Source: Aquiflexum sp. TKW24L
Lineage (GTDB): Bacteria; Bacteroidota; Bacteroidia; Cytophagales; Cyclobacteriaceae
Reading direction: 5' to 3'
NCBI RefSeq assembly: GCF_023502205.1
Contig: NZ_JAMFLG010000020.1
Location: forward strand, 30,098-94,097
DNA length: 64,000 bases
Shown here: positions 35,648 through 46,035 of the stretch, piece after piece
Position numbering within the stretch: position 1 is the stretch's first letter
How the letters are laid out: each line of letters starts with the position of its first letter
Position numbers and translations under genes: made by a program
The notes under the pieces: model-generated
What the model was told of the DNA's origin: nothing
Seen by the model: only the letters and a program-made list of their open reading frames with translations
Databases searched by the model: none

Positions 35648-35673
35648 GAAAAAGAGTTGTGATCCTCTTTTTC
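35648..35673. terminator. Bidirectional terminator
   Basis: GAAAAAGAG (35648-35656) pairs with CTCTTTTTC (35665-35673), with A/T-rich flanks. It lies 12 bp after the SDR gene stop (read leftward). Confidence 0.75.
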
Positions 35674-35685
35674 TCCATTTTATTA

Positions 35686-36405
35686 TCAAGCTGGCATGCT
35701 CGGTCTAACTTCAATTTTACTTGGTAATGTCCTTGGATTCATGTGCATCAAATCTACCACCATTTGACCTAAATCCTCGATCTGAATCTTCCATGCGTCT
35801 TTTTCACTTGGTTCGTGGTTATTGAAATAAGTAGCCACCGAACCCGGCATAATCGTGGTGGCACGAACACCATGTTGTCTCAGATCAAGCATAGCTGCTT
35901 GGGTAAAGCCTGTCACCCCAAATTTGCTCGCATTGTAGGCAGAACCGTTGACAAAGAAATTGGTGCCTGCCAAAGAGGAGATAGAAACAAAATACCCTTT
36001 AGAAGCTTTCAAACCATCGAGTCCAGCTTTGAGGCTGTAAAAAACACCGGTCAGGTTGGTGTCGATGGTATCATTCCACTGCTCGATCGTCATTTCCTCA
36101 ATCGAAGCAAAATATCCAACACCAGCATTAGCCACTAAAAGATCCAAACCGCCCCATTTTTTAATCACTTTTTCCACGGCTTTTTTCTGAGAGTCAAAAT
36201 CCCTTACATCAGCTTTTATGCCTATGGCTTCCCCTTTGCCTGATTTATTCAATTCTGCAGCAGCATCATCTGCACTTTTTTGGGAACGGCTGGTAATGGC
36301 TACATTCATCCCTTGGGCGATCAAAGCTTCCGCTATCCCATATCCGATCCCTTTGCTTCCGCCTGTGATCAGTGCTGTTTTGTTTTTAAGATTCTTCATG
36401 GTCAT
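35686..36405 (-). CDS. Short-chain dehydrogenase/reductase
   Basis: A classical SDR of 239 residues. TGGSKGIGYG is the NAD(P)-binding glycine motif, NAGVGYFAS the NAG motif, and SAYNASKFG the catalytic Tyr-x3-Lys with the preceding SISS Ser. Probably NADPH-dependent given SRSQKSA after the second strand. Substrate unknown. The first ATG at 36405 (or 36399) is used instead of an upstream frame. The gene lies 100 bp after tRNA-Gly on the same strand; a TACTTTTG box (minus strand, 36495-36488) is a possible promoter. Confidence 0.88.
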   Translation of the reverse strand: MTMKNLKNKTALITGGSKGIGYGIAEALIAQGMNVAITSRSQKSADDAAAELNKSGKGEAIGIKADVRDFDSQKKAVEKVIKKWGGLDLLVANAGVGYFASIEEMTIEQWNDTIDTNLTGVFYSLKAGLDGLKASKGYFVSISSLAGTNFFVNGSAYNASKFGVTGFTQAAMLDLRQHGVRATTIMPGSVATYFNNHEPSEKDAWKIQIEDLGQMVVDLMHMNPRTLPSKIEVRPSMPA

Positions 36406-36507
36406 AATTGGTTTAAAAATGTGTTGGTATAATAAACAGAACTCTATTCTTCCCAATGAGGTTCATCTAAACCAATCTGATTTGGCTCAAAAGTAAAAAA
36501 AAAAATG

Positions 36508-36580
<73 letters not shown>

Positions 36581-36718
36581 TTAATGTCTTAAATTTAAAG
36601 ACAATTCCAATAAATAAAATATGTTTTTCAGCTTTTATATAGTATCTACAAATATCCAATATCCATGAATATCGATTTACTTTTAGAATGAATAGATCGC
36701 TAAAGAGCAGATTCAAAC

Positions 36719-37864
36719 TCAAACTAGTTCCAACGCTTGCTTCAAATCCTCAATCAAATCCTCTACATCTTCAATTCCCACACTCAGCCTGATCAATGAA
36801 TCCACCAAGCCTACTTTTTCTCTTTCTGCTTTTGGAATACTTGCATGCGTCATTGTAGCCGGATGCCCGCATAGTGATTCCACCCCACCGAGAGATTCTG
36901 CCAATGAGAAGTAATGCATATTCTCCAACACCTTCATAGCATCCTCTAATTTGTCTCCTTTGATGACAAATGAAATCATGCCTCCGAAGTCGCGCATCTG
37001 CTTTTTAGCAATAGCATGGTTTGGATGGGTCTCAAATCCCGGCCAATATACCTTGGCCACTTTGGGATGGGATTTCAGGAAATGGGCAATTGCTGCTCCA
37101 TTTTGACAGTGTCTTTCCATACGGATATGGAGGGTTTTGATCCCCCTTAGGACCAAAAAGCAATCCTGAGGTCCCGGTGTCGCACCACATGCATTTTGGA
37201 GGAAAGCCAATTTATTTGCCAATTCATCGTCATTAACGATCAAAGCGCCCATCACCGTATCCGAATGACCGGCGAGGTATTTGGTAACGGAATGCATGAC
37301 GATATCTGCTCCCATATCCAAAGGGTTTTGGAGAAACGGGGTCGCAAAAGTGTTGTCGACCGCAAAAAGGATCTTGTGCTTCTTGGCAATCTTTCCGATT
37401 TCCTCCACATCAATGATATTCATCATCGGGTTGGTGGGAGTTTCTGCCCAGATCAATTTTGTGTTTTTGTTGATGTAGGATTCGATCTCTTCTGGGTTTT
37501 CCATCGAGATAAAGTGGAATTTGATCCCATAGCGCTCAAAAACCTTGGTAAAAATCCTGTATGTTCCGCCATAGAGGTCATTCGTGCTGATGACCTCGTC
37601 TCCTGGATGGAGCAATTTGACTACTGCATCGATGGCACCCATTCCTGATGAAAAACACAATCCATATTTGCCGTTTTCGAGAGCTGCAAGGTTTTTTTGA
37701 AGGGCATCACGGGTTGGATTCTGCGTCCTACCATATTCATACCCCTTATGGTCTCCCGGAGATTTTTGGACATATGTCGAAGTCTGAAAAATTGGGGTCA
37801 TGATCGCCCCTGTTGATGGATCCGGTTCTACACCGGCATGTATTGCTTTTGTTCCAAATTTCAT
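36719..37864 (-). CDS. metB: Cystathionine gamma-synthase/gamma-lyase
   Basis: A 381-residue PLP enzyme of the trans-sulfuration family (Cys/Met metabolism). MKFGTKAIHAGVEPD is the typical N terminus, YGRTQNPT and SGMGAIDAV follow, and SVTKYLAGHSD contains the Schiff-base lysine; SLGGVESLCGHPATMTH near the end is conserved in gamma-synthase/gamma-lyase. Synthase and lyase are hard to tell apart from motifs. The first ATG at 37864 is preferred over a 32-residue upstream extension. It is divergent from the TVP38-like gene with about 70 bp between. No SAM riboswitch-like structure is seen in this short spacer. Confidence 0.88.
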   Translation of the reverse strand: MKFGTKAIHAGVEPDPSTGAIMTPIFQTSTYVQKSPGDHKGYEYGRTQNPTRDALQKNLAALENGKYGLCFSSGMGAIDAVVKLLHPGDEVISTNDLYGGTYRIFTKVFERYGIKFHFISMENPEEIESYINKNTKLIWAETPTNPMMNIIDVEEIGKIAKKHKILFAVDNTFATPFLQNPLDMGADIVMHSVTKYLAGHSDTVMGALIVNDDELANKLAFLQNACGATPGPQDCFLVLRGIKTLHIRMERHCQNGAAIAHFLKSHPKVAKVYWPGFETHPNHAIAKKQMRDFGGMISFVIKGDKLEDAMKVLENMHYFSLAESLGGVESLCGHPATMTHASIPKAEREKVGLVDSLIRLSVGIEDVEDLIEDLKQALELV

Positions 37865-37934
37865 ATTTCTGCTTTCTATTTCTTTGGGTTTAATTCCGAA
37901 GTTTTGATTTCCTTTGCGCTTCAGAGGCCCAAAG

Positions 37935-38636
37935 ATGGAAAAAAAGCAAGGCATATTCAAGGAATTCCAATCCGCCTACAGGATTAATCCGGCTGTTGCT
38001 TTGGCACTCGTTTGGGTAGCAGTGATGCCATCGTTGGGCAGTTTGTTAGGATTTCCGGTCTTGGTTCACTATGCGGAGACACTTAGTGACTTGGATTTTT
38101 TATCCTTCTTCACTGCACCTGTTTACCTTATTATAGTCACCTTACTGATGGGGTTTGCTTTGATGCCTACTACCTTAGTCGCTGGCCTTTCGGGGTTCAT
38201 TTTTGGTTGGGAAGCTTTTCCGTTCCTGTTTTTAGCCTATAATTTCGCATCTGTATTGGGTTATGGTTGGGGCAAAAAACTTGGCGGAGAAAGTCTCGAT
38301 CTGATTTTGGACAGGTATCCAAAAGCGAAAAACCTGATAGAGGCCAAGAGAAACCGGATGGGAGAATTGATCTTTTTTGGAAGATTGAGCCCTATTTTAC
38401 CATTTGCAGTTTCTAATCTGCTTTTTTCGGTATTGCATGTCGGTTGGAAAAAACTCGTACTTTTTGGCAGTATCGGAATGTTGCCAAGAACAATTATTAC
38501 CTTTTCCGCTGGAACTCTTGGTTCAAATATTTATGGTGCAATCAATCAGGAAGGGATTTCAGGAAAAGCCTGGATTTTCATTTTTCTTTTGTTGCTGAGT
38601 GTATGGGGAATTTGGCGGTTTTTCGTTAGAAAATAA
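37935..38636 (+). CDS. TVP38/TMEM64-family membrane protein
   Basis: A 233-residue integral membrane protein with about five to six helices and the VTT/DedA-like core: ALMPTTLVAGLSGFIFGWEAF (about 80-100), the motif GYGWGKKLG and FFGRLSPILPFAVSNLLF (about 142-160), with the Arg-x-x-P-x-x-P typical of this superfamily. Such proteins are proposed to scramble or transport lipids. Start ATG at 37935 chosen; an upstream TTG is possible. Confidence 0.88.
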   Translation: MEKKQGIFKEFQSAYRINPAVALALVWVAVMPSLGSLLGFPVLVHYAETLSDLDFLSFFTAPVYLIIVTLLMGFALMPTTLVAGLSGFIFGWEAFPFLFLAYNFASVLGYGWGKKLGGESLDLILDRYPKAKNLIEAKRNRMGELIFFGRLSPILPFAVSNLLFSVLHVGWKKLVLFGSIGMLPRTIITFSAGTLGSNIYGAINQEGISGKAWIFIFLLLLSVWGIWRFFVRK

Positions 38637-38802
38637 AACACCCCGCCACAACCCATTTTCACCTGAAAAATGAAACACCTCAAGGATTTATTCCTTAGGT
38701 CGCAAAGCCTGATTTCTATTTGCAAGCCATAGCTGTTTGACCCAAAAGTTTTCAAATTCACTTATAGATTCCTTTAAAGATTATTCATTTATCAATTTAC
38801 CA

Positions 38803-39546
38803 ATGTCTATGCAAAAAATAGGTTGTTTAATGATTGCATTTTTTTTGGTCTTCAGTGCAAATGCACAGGACAGTACCATGGATGCAAGAGCAGTGGTCCT
38901 TTTGGATCGAATGAGTGAGGTCATCGGAGACCTCAGTTCATGTAGTTTTCAGCTGAAAACAGGAGTAGATATTCCTGATCCTACAAAAGGAATAATCAGA
39001 GAATATTCGGTGCATGATGTGCATATAGTGGGTCCGAACAAAATGCATGTACATACTAGAGGACCAAAAGAAGAATTTGGTTATTGGTACAATACCGACA
39101 TGCTAATGTTTTATTCCTTTACAGGCAATACATATGGATTTATAGAAACACCGGATAATATTGTTGAAACCATGGATATGGTCAATAAGGATTACAATGT
39201 TGATTTTCCCGCAGGGGATTTCTTCTACCCTTCCTTTACGGATGATTTGATGGAGTATAGCGAAAGCATCTATTATATGGGTTTGGTGCATTTTGATGGA
39301 AAAGATTACCACCATATAGTAGCAAAAGGAACGGACAAACACATTCAGATTTGGATTCACAATGACACATTTGCCCTCCCGGCACGATATGTCATCCATG
39401 AGAAAAAAGACGGAGAGACCCTTCAGTTTGAAGGTATATTTTCCAATTGGAAATTAAACCCCGAATTACCGGAAGCTATCTTTGATTTTGTAGCTCCCGA
39501 AAATGCAAGGCGCTTAAATATCGTTTCCAAATCATCAACCTATTGA
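38803..39546 (+). CDS. Exported DUF2092-like (LolA-like) protein
   Basis: A 247-residue secreted protein with a signal peptide ending ANAQ. After that, VVLLDRMSEVIGDLSSCSFQLKT and VHDVHIVGPNKMHVHTRGPKE match the start of DUF2092 proteins, which share the open beta-barrel of LolA/LolB. Function unproven; lipoprotein or hydrophobic-ligand handling is plausible. Start at ATG 38803; a longer reading frame upstream lacks a signal-like N terminus. A Gly-rich exported protein gene follows after 11 bp and may share the transcript. Confidence 0.75.
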   Translation: MSMQKIGCLMIAFFLVFSANAQDSTMDARAVVLLDRMSEVIGDLSSCSFQLKTGVDIPDPTKGIIREYSVHDVHIVGPNKMHVHTRGPKEEFGYWYNTDMLMFYSFTGNTYGFIETPDNIVETMDMVNKDYNVDFPAGDFFYPSFTDDLMEYSESIYYMGLVHFDGKDYHHIVAKGTDKHIQIWIHNDTFALPARYVIHEKKDGETLQFEGIFSNWKLNPELPEAIFDFVAPENARRLNIVSKSSTY

Positions 39547-39557
39547 AATTAAAGCTC

Positions 39558-40826
39558 ATGATTATGATCAAAAAATATGCAAAATTGGCAGGTATCGCAA
39601 TGTTGATGCTATTCCTGACTATCAATCCAGATGGCCTATTGGCACAAAGAATGAGCCATGGTGGAGGAGGCCGCTCAGGTGGTGGTGGGGCTTCAAGGCC
39701 GAGCAGTAGTGGAGCTTCCAGACCGAGTGGTGGTGGTGGTTCTGCTTCAAGACCAAGTACAGCAAGTAGTCCTTCGAGATCCAATACCGGTAGTAGTCCT
39801 TCAAGGCAGCAGACTCCTGCCCCTTCAAACCGTGCCTCACAGCCTTCGGCAAGACCTTCAGGTTCACCTTCTCAGGGGGCCATTAATGGTGGGGCACAGA
39901 AAGGAACTGACCGAAAAGTCAATACCAATCAGGCTACAAGTGATCGGTCTATCAATTCTTCACGCCAAACCAGAGATCAGGGTGCCGTATCAAATAGCCA
40001 AGCAAGCGCTTCAGGAAATAGAACTGGAAACAGAGATTCTGATAGATCAGGCAGTGCCTCAAGCGCTAGGCCAGGTGGGGATGGAGGAAGAAATCCCAGC
40101 GTAGGCAATAACAACAGACCCGGAGGTGGAAACGGACCTGGTGGTGGAAACAGACCTGGTGGTGGCAATAACAACGTCAATATCGGAAACAACAACAATA
40201 TCAATATCAACGCCCAGAGGAACACAGTGGTAAGGGTCAATGTGCGGTCTCCGATGATGATGAGGTCTCCATTTATGTTTGGCCGTATGTCAGTTTTTGC
40301 TTTCCATCCATTTTTCTTTTTCGCATTCCGTCCTTTCTTTTGGGGACCAATGTGGCATCCTTGGGGTTTTGCGATGATGATGCCTCCCCCTCAGGCTCAG
40401 GTAGTGAACGTTGTCAATGAAACCAATATCACCAACGTGACCAACGTGACGAATGTCATCAATGAATTCCAATACGCAGATGGGGTATTCTACCAAAAAG
40501 ATGATGAGGGTTGGGTGGTCGTACCTGCACCAATTGGTGCAGAAGTGAGAACTATTCCTGATAATTACGAAATAGTGAAGTTGGAAGATAATGAAATCAA
40601 CTATTATTGGGGCGGAGCATTCTACGAAAAAACCGGAAATGGGTATGTCGTAGTTCCGCCGACTGCGGGGGCTTTGGTTGAAAATCTATCTGAGGGTGGA
40701 GAGGAAGTAAAAATTGGAGAAAGAACCCTAATGAGATATGGAGAAACTTATTACCAACCGGTACAGGTAAATGGCAAAAACATGTATGAGATTGTATACA
40801 TTGAATATGCTGATGAAGAAGAGTAA
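39558..40826 (+). CDS. Exported Gly/Ser/Arg-rich protein with DUF6515-like C-terminal repeats
   Basis: A 422-residue protein: signal peptide (ending LLAQ), then about 180 residues of low complexity rich in Gly, Ser, Arg, Asn and Pro (short SRPSGG-, GGGNRPG-like repeats), a hydrophobic stretch of Met, Phe and Pro (about 230-270), and a C-terminal region in which a DUF6515-like unit (YADGVFYQKDDEGWVVVPAP; a similar WGGAFYEKTGNGYVVVPPTA) occurs at least twice. The protein is likely surface-exposed or periplasmic, but its function is unknown. It sits 11 bp after the DUF2092 gene and ends at a strong terminator. Confidence 0.7.
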   Translation: MIMIKKYAKLAGIAMLMLFLTINPDGLLAQRMSHGGGGRSGGGGASRPSSSGASRPSGGGGSASRPSTASSPSRSNTGSSPSRQQTPAPSNRASQPSARPSGSPSQGAINGGAQKGTDRKVNTNQATSDRSINSSRQTRDQGAVSNSQASASGNRTGNRDSDRSGSASSARPGGDGGRNPSVGNNNRPGGGNGPGGGNRPGGGNNNVNIGNNNNININAQRNTVVRVNVRSPMMMRSPFMFGRMSVFAFHPFFFFAFRPFFWGPMWHPWGFAMMMPPPQAQVVNVVNETNITNVTNVTNVINEFQYADGVFYQKDDEGWVVVPAPIGAEVRTIPDNYEIVKLEDNEINYYWGGAFYEKTGNGYVVVPPTAGALVENLSEGGEEVKIGERTLMRYGETYYQPVQVNGKNMYEIVYIEYADEEE

Positions 40827-40843
40827 AATTTAATTTAGATAGT

Positions 40844-40889
40844 AACAAAGAAGCCTGTTTCTGGTCAGAAACAGGCTTCTTTGTTTTGA
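40844..40889. terminator. Strong bidirectional terminator
   Basis: AACAAAGAAGCCTGTTTCTG (40844-40863) pairs with CAGAAACAGGCTTCTTTGTT (40866-40885) with a two-base loop, followed by TTTT. Confidence 0.92.
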
Positions 40890-41004
40890 ATGCTTTGGGT
40901 CCACCAGGAAAAATCCGTTAAATGATACGCCAATATTTTGACTGATAGCATTCCTAAAACATATTATGATCTGGTATTAATCGAAAAATCATTTCACCAA
41001 ATCC

Positions 41005-44000
41005 TTATCTCAATAAGTACATTTTTCCATAACCTTGCTTAAATGCTTTGTCTCCTGCTGTACCTCGGAGCTCTACGTATTGGCCGTCTTTGCGAACCAG
41101 AACCCGGTAAATGTATACGCCATTGGCAAGCTGATCTCCAAATTCATCTCTACCATCCCAAGCAAATTCACTGATGTTGTTCCCAATTCTGATTGGCCCG
41201 AGCTCATCTTGCAGGATTTCACGGACTACCCTACCTGATACAGTCATGATCTGGATTTTGATCTGATCAGGGACCTCCGCGCCTGTCACTGTAAATACAA
41301 ACCTGGTACTGCTGCTGAATGGATTTGGATATGGATAGAAGTTGGTGATGGTAGATTCGTTGATGACTTCAAAATTGATCTCATAAGGTTTGTTCACCCC
41401 TAGGTCTTCAGTCATCACACGTAAAGTATATATCCCATCTTCCAATGGACCGGGGCGGAATTCAACTTTATAGCTGCTATTTTCAGTCGCTTCCGTCCAA
41501 GTAATCAAGGGGGAAGAAAAGTTGATTTTTTCAAATTGGCAATTGTCACAAGGCTTCCTGAGGAAAATCTCCAATCCCAATGTGTCTTTCTTGAGGATGA
41601 GGGATTTATCATTTTTGAGAATAGAAGTAATCATCACTGTAGGGGAAACGATATCCCCGTCAAGAATATAGACCCCATCAAAATTGACATCCAAGATGGC
41701 ACTATTCTGATCAGGAACTACGGTAATGTATGTTCCCAGATCAATGATATTGTTTCTAAATGTTTGTTCCAAAATGATCCTAGGATTGGCAAACACTTCC
41801 AACTGAATATCTCCACCATTCCCCGTTGAATTGAACACTATGGTAAATTCAAATTTTTCACCGGATTTGACAGCAGGAATTTTTCTGGAGAATTTCTCAA
41901 ATTTCTTCGAAGTTGTATTGTTGAATTCCCATTGCACGACCAAAGAATCCACGAAATCCATTTGGGAAATATTTACAAATTCAAAATTAAGGTTCACTAC
42001 CTGACCTTCCTGAAGATTCAATTTTTCCTCTTTTCCGTTAAATATCAAAACTCCTTCGGGTACACCTGTGTAATTTACCTGCCATTTGTCCAGATAAGAA
42101 GGTGCCGTAGAAAGTTCATCTTCCATGGCATACCTTAGCCTGAGGTAAGGGAATAAAGTCGAATTGACTGAAGAAAGGTCGACTTGTCCCTCTTGAACCT
42201 GTGAGAATAAAACCTGTTCCTCCCCTGTTGGTTTGACCCCGATTACATCAAAATATGCCAATTCTTCATTGAACCAATCTCTTTTATTGACCTGATTAAA
42301 AAAGCACTTCCATTCTGAAGAGGGGCCGATTCTCGGTGTCACTATACTTCCTGAGGCCAGATAGCCTTGGATCTCAGTTTCAAATTCAACGATTTGCTGG
42401 TTGGTTTCCAACTCCAGATTCTGTTGGGCTACAATCTCCACAGCCTCTCCCGGTTTCATCCCTTTCCTTCCATACAGAATGTAAGGATCGCCATTTTGTA
42501 GATTTCTGAGCACAGCTTCATTGGCTCCGATTTCTTTCATCTTTTCAAATACAGCATCAGGCCATTGCTGGTAAGTCACATTCCCCACAGAAAAAATTAC
42601 CACGTAATCCCCTTCTTTTAGCCCATCGATATAATCAAGAAGCATTCTTTGACCAGGTTGAGTAATCCAGGCATTGCGTACACTCTGGATAACCTGTGGC
42701 ACCCTGCCGCAACTCCTGCCATCGAGGATATCAAAGCCAGGAACTGGGATCACCAAGTAAGGTGTCAAAGACCTTTGCTCAAAAGCCACCAAACCTAAGG
42801 AACCGTCTGGACAAAGCCTTGAGTTGGCATTGTTCACATTATCAATAATATACGGAACACCTTCAAGATAGAATTGGGTATTTCTGAAAGTCAAACTATC
42901 AGTTTGATTTCCAAAGGTGAAAACCCCTATGTCAAGCTTGGTATCCTTGTATTTCCACTGCCTCTTAATTGGATCGATTTCCAGGTTGTTTAGTTGATTG
43001 CTTTCCAATTGTGGTAATTTTCTTTGAGTCCACCCTTCAGGTCCATTTGCAATGAAGGAGAAACTTCCAACTGTCCATTCCTGGCTTTCTCCCTCTCTCG
43101 GATCAAGGAATCTTGACCTCCAATAGAAGGTCATAGAATCTTTTTGGGTCAGATTCTGGAACAAGTTGACATTCCAATTGGCAAGGTTGGATGTGGTTAT
43201 CCTCGCTTCCCTTCTTGTCGATGAAGAGAAATTGGCAGCCGTATCGAGTTGAATGACCAGGTTTCTTGGTTCGATAGATTTTCCAGGAATCTGGGAAATA
43301 AGGTTGATTTCTGACTCATTGACAATTCCAAAATTTTCGGGAATGAGGTGAATGGTTCCACTCAATGGAATGAATTTGGTCACCGTGACAGCATTATTGC
43401 TAAAAGTCATCTCAGGAATTACCCGCGATGGATTGATTTCCAATGTAAAAATATTATCTCCAAAGGCTTGAATCCCAGTATTAGGAATAGCAAAGTCAAT
43501 GGTATCTTTTCTATATACCGCGGGAATTTTCGCCAAAGCATAATTGATCTGGGTTCCGTCCGGCAATCTTCTTGAAACTTTAAATTCGAGGGAATCCACA
43601 TCGACTCTGCCTATATTTTTGAGGATAAAAGAAAATTTCAAAGAATCCGCAAGTGCATTGAAAGTCTCCCCATCGAAGCTTCCCAAAGTCACATCAGAAT
43701 CAATGACCGAATAATCGGCTTTGTTTGCAGGAAAAAGTCTTACAGCAGGATCACCCAACATGACCAACTGCTCGGCATGGGATCTGTTGACCGGAGAAGA
43801 TCCATACCTGTTAAAAAACCACTTTTCGGCCTCTCTCCTCACTACTCCCACAGGTTGGTAAATGGTCGTGGAATCAGAAAAGGCTTTGATATAAAAAGAT
43901 TCGCTGTACCTCCTGAGGTAAACATCCACACCGATATTGGCATGGGCCATAAAATTTGTCGCCCCTTTATTCGGAGTCAAAACCCAATCTTCTCCAAAGG

Positions 44001-46035
44001 TGTAGGCATTTCCGAAGGCATTGCCTGCATCACAGCCATTCAAGAGCAACATGGGATATTTACCCCGGTTGGAATATCCCATATTGGGATCAGAGGCAAA
44101 ACCGATTTCGATGTCAATCAAAGAAGGAGAACCATGGCCAAAGAATGTAACCAAGCTTGCACCCCTATTGATATCCCCTGAAATATCAATCAGTTCAATC
44201 GTCGAATTAGAACGCTTTCGATAGGTAGTGACATTAGCCCCCATGTAGGGTCCTTCGACGATATTTTTAAATCCATTAAGGAAACTAAAATACCTATTCA
44301 GCTCAAAGGCCGATACACCACCACTGAGATGTACTACTTCTTTTTGCCAGTCCTCAGAAACACCAAGTGCATCCTTTTCCTTTACTTTATCAAGGTAAGC
44401 TGCTACCTGATCCGGATTTCGGGCAGGAATCCGCCCAATCGAAATGGCAGCAACATAGGGATTCTCTGGATCTAGTCCCATGGTGTAGTTGTTGTCTGCA
44501 TAAGGATACCCCGCAGGCGGGACAACATCCTGAAACTGGAAAACAGAGGGATTTTGCCTGTAGAAAAAATTGACATTATTGGATCGTGCCGTTGAGAAAA
44601 TCCCCATAGCCCTGCCTATCAAAAGTAGAAAATCAGGCTTATGAACAGGATAATAAGCCCTCAAAAACTCATAAACCGCCAAGGGAGTCTTTTCTCCAAA
44701 AGTAAATTGGTTGTAAAGGTCGTCCACATTGATCACCAGCGTATCGTACCCTCCACCCTCGGGTGAAGCCCTATGCGCAGCATGCGCTATGACAGGATCT
44801 GCATAAGTGGAAGATGGCCTCCTCAGTGCTTTGTTTGAAAGAACAATGAAATCCGCCTTTTGCCCAAGAAAATTCCTAAACTTCACTACGGTCATGGTCG
44901 CAATCCTATTGATGTTAAGTTGGTTCTCCACCAAGACCTTGCTCTGACCTCCGGCGATGCCGGCAACGAAGGTAATTTGATTCCCTGTTTTGGTAACAGG
45001 AACTAGGCTTGGATTGATCGGATCAGATACTTCCAAAGCTATGTAATCTGAAAGTACGTTGCCTATTTGAATCCTTCCGCTTTCAGGTCCTGAGATAAAA
45101 ATCTCTTTAGAAAAATCTCCATTGGCAACCACTTTGGGATATGTTAACTTGAGGTATGCAATGGAAACATTGTCAGTAGCTTCACTCCCGCCGGATGCAA
45201 CTCTTATGGCTATCGACCCATTAGCGCTAAAATCGGAAGGCAACAGTCCTACGGTCTGGTGAATCGCCCGGTAATTTGAATATTCATAAGAAGCTATTTC
45301 CCTTAAATTACTGGAATTGGGTCCTACACTGATGATGGAGTTATGTACAGTGGGAGACCTTCCGGTAAGGCCAAGTTCCAATTGGACATTGCCTGTGGGT
45401 GGAATAGTGCCCAAGTCAGAGATGACGACTGTTCTTGGGTTGGTTTTGGTAATTGCTGCACTCACCCATCCGCTTCCGTCTTCAAAATCAGAAAGATAAA
45501 CTCCCGGGCTATAAATCTGTCCTAGGTTATAATTTTCAAAATAGACCAGCTGTCTGATGGTTTGGTAATTGGCCTGCAGCGGAATCGAAGGATTAGGGTC
45601 TTGCCTTCTAGCCATTCTTTTTCCCTGAAAAGTGGGAGATACAGTGAGGAAGAAAGCCGTGGTATCATTGTGGATATTGTACATGGTGTTTCCCTGATGG
45701 GAAGGATCCTCATAAAATTTGACATCTAGGGTACCGTCATTCCTTTCGCCATAAAAATCAATATAATCCGAAGGATCAAACTTACCATCATCCTGTCCCT
45801 GGACAAAAATTGCAACTTCCTCTCCCCTATGGAATACCCTGATATTGCGAGGGTCAATGATATTGGGATTGATCCCGGAAGAGGAAAGGGTGGTGAAATT
45901 GAGCCGGTGGATTCCGTCTGAGGCAGTTGGGATTTTATAATATGTCTGCCCAAAATCTATCCATCCGCTTTGGGCAAAAGCCAAAGTGGATAAAAACAGG
46001 GTAACCACTGAAAAAAAGAATCTTCTTGCCATCAT
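41005..46035 (-). CDS. Type IX secretion C25 peptidase, PorU2-like
   Basis: A 1676-residue exported protein (signal peptide ending FAQ) of the gingipain-like C25 cysteine peptidase family. FFGHGSPSLID carries the catalytic His (H634) and LLLNGCDAGNAFG the catalytic Cys (C668). A long C-terminal half of Ig-like/CARDB-type segments follows, and the end (YPYPNPFSSSTRFVF; FAWDGRDEFGDQLANGVYIYRV) is a FlgD-like Ig domain. PorU is the sortase that cleaves the C-terminal sorting signals and attaches cargo in type IX secretion; this longer version pairs with a PorV-like gene and is commonly labelled PorU2. Its ATG shares a base with the porV2-like stop. Confidence 0.88.
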   Translation of the reverse strand: MMARRFFFSVVTLFLSTLAFAQSGWIDFGQTYYKIPTASDGIHRLNFTTLSSSGINPNIIDPRNIRVFHRGEEVAIFVQGQDDGKFDPSDYIDFYGERNDGTLDVKFYEDPSHQGNTMYNIHNDTTAFFLTVSPTFQGKRMARRQDPNPSIPLQANYQTIRQLVYFENYNLGQIYSPGVYLSDFEDGSGWVSAAITKTNPRTVVISDLGTIPPTGNVQLELGLTGRSPTVHNSIISVGPNSSNLREIASYEYSNYRAIHQTVGLLPSDFSANGSIAIRVASGGSEATDNVSIAYLKLTYPKVVANGDFSKEIFISGPESGRIQIGNVLSDYIALEVSDPINPSLVPVTKTGNQITFVAGIAGGQSKVLVENQLNINRIATMTVVKFRNFLGQKADFIVLSNKALRRPSSTYADPVIAHAAHRASPEGGGYDTLVINVDDLYNQFTFGEKTPLAVYEFLRAYYPVHKPDFLLLIGRAMGIFSTARSNNVNFFYRQNPSVFQFQDVVPPAGYPYADNNYTMGLDPENPYVAAISIGRIPARNPDQVAAYLDKVKEKDALGVSEDWQKEVVHLSGGVSAFELNRYFSFLNGFKNIVEGPYMGANVTTYRKRSNSTIELIDISGDINRGASLVTFFGHGSPSLIDIEIGFASDPNMGYSNRGKYPMLLLNGCDAGNAFGNAYTFGEDWVLTPNKGATNFMAHANIGVDVYLRRYSESFYIKAFSDSTTIYQPVGVVRREAEKWFFNRYGSSPVNRSHAEQLVMLGDPAVRLFPANKADYSVIDSDVTLGSFDGETFNALADSLKFSFILKNIGRVDVDSLEFKVSRRLPDGTQINYALAKIPAVYRKDTIDFAIPNTGIQAFGDNIFTLEINPSRVIPEMTFSNNAVTVTKFIPLSGTIHLIPENFGIVNESEINLISQIPGKSIEPRNLVIQLDTAANFSSSTRREARITTSNLANWNVNLFQNLTQKDSMTFYWRSRFLDPREGESQEWTVGSFSFIANGPEGWTQRKLPQLESNQLNNLEIDPIKRQWKYKDTKLDIGVFTFGNQTDSLTFRNTQFYLEGVPYIIDNVNNANSRLCPDGSLGLVAFEQRSLTPYLVIPVPGFDILDGRSCGRVPQVIQSVRNAWITQPGQRMLLDYIDGLKEGDYVVIFSVGNVTYQQWPDAVFEKMKEIGANEAVLRNLQNGDPYILYGRKGMKPGEAVEIVAQQNLELETNQQIVEFETEIQGYLASGSIVTPRIGPSSEWKCFFNQVNKRDWFNEELAYFDVIGVKPTGEEQVLFSQVQEGQVDLSSVNSTLFPYLRLRYAMEDELSTAPSYLDKWQVNYTGVPEGVLIFNGKEEKLNLQEGQVVNLNFEFVNISQMDFVDSLVVQWEFNNTTSKKFEKFSRKIPAVKSGEKFEFTIVFNSTGNGGDIQLEVFANPRIILEQTFRNNIIDLGTYITVVPDQNSAILDVNFDGVYILDGDIVSPTVMITSILKNDKSLILKKDTLGLEIFLRKPCDNCQFEKINFSSPLITWTEATENSSYKVEFRPGPLEDGIYTLRVMTEDLGVNKPYEINFEVINESTITNFYPYPNPFSSSTRFVFTVTGAEVPDQIKIQIMTVSGRVVREILQDELGPIRIGNNISEFAWDGRDEFGDQLANGVYIYRVLVRKDGQYVELRGTAGDKAFKQGYGKMYLLR

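Noticed and set aside
37865..37934. SAM riboswitch before metB
   Set aside because: The spacer is too short and no aptamer-like structure could be traced.
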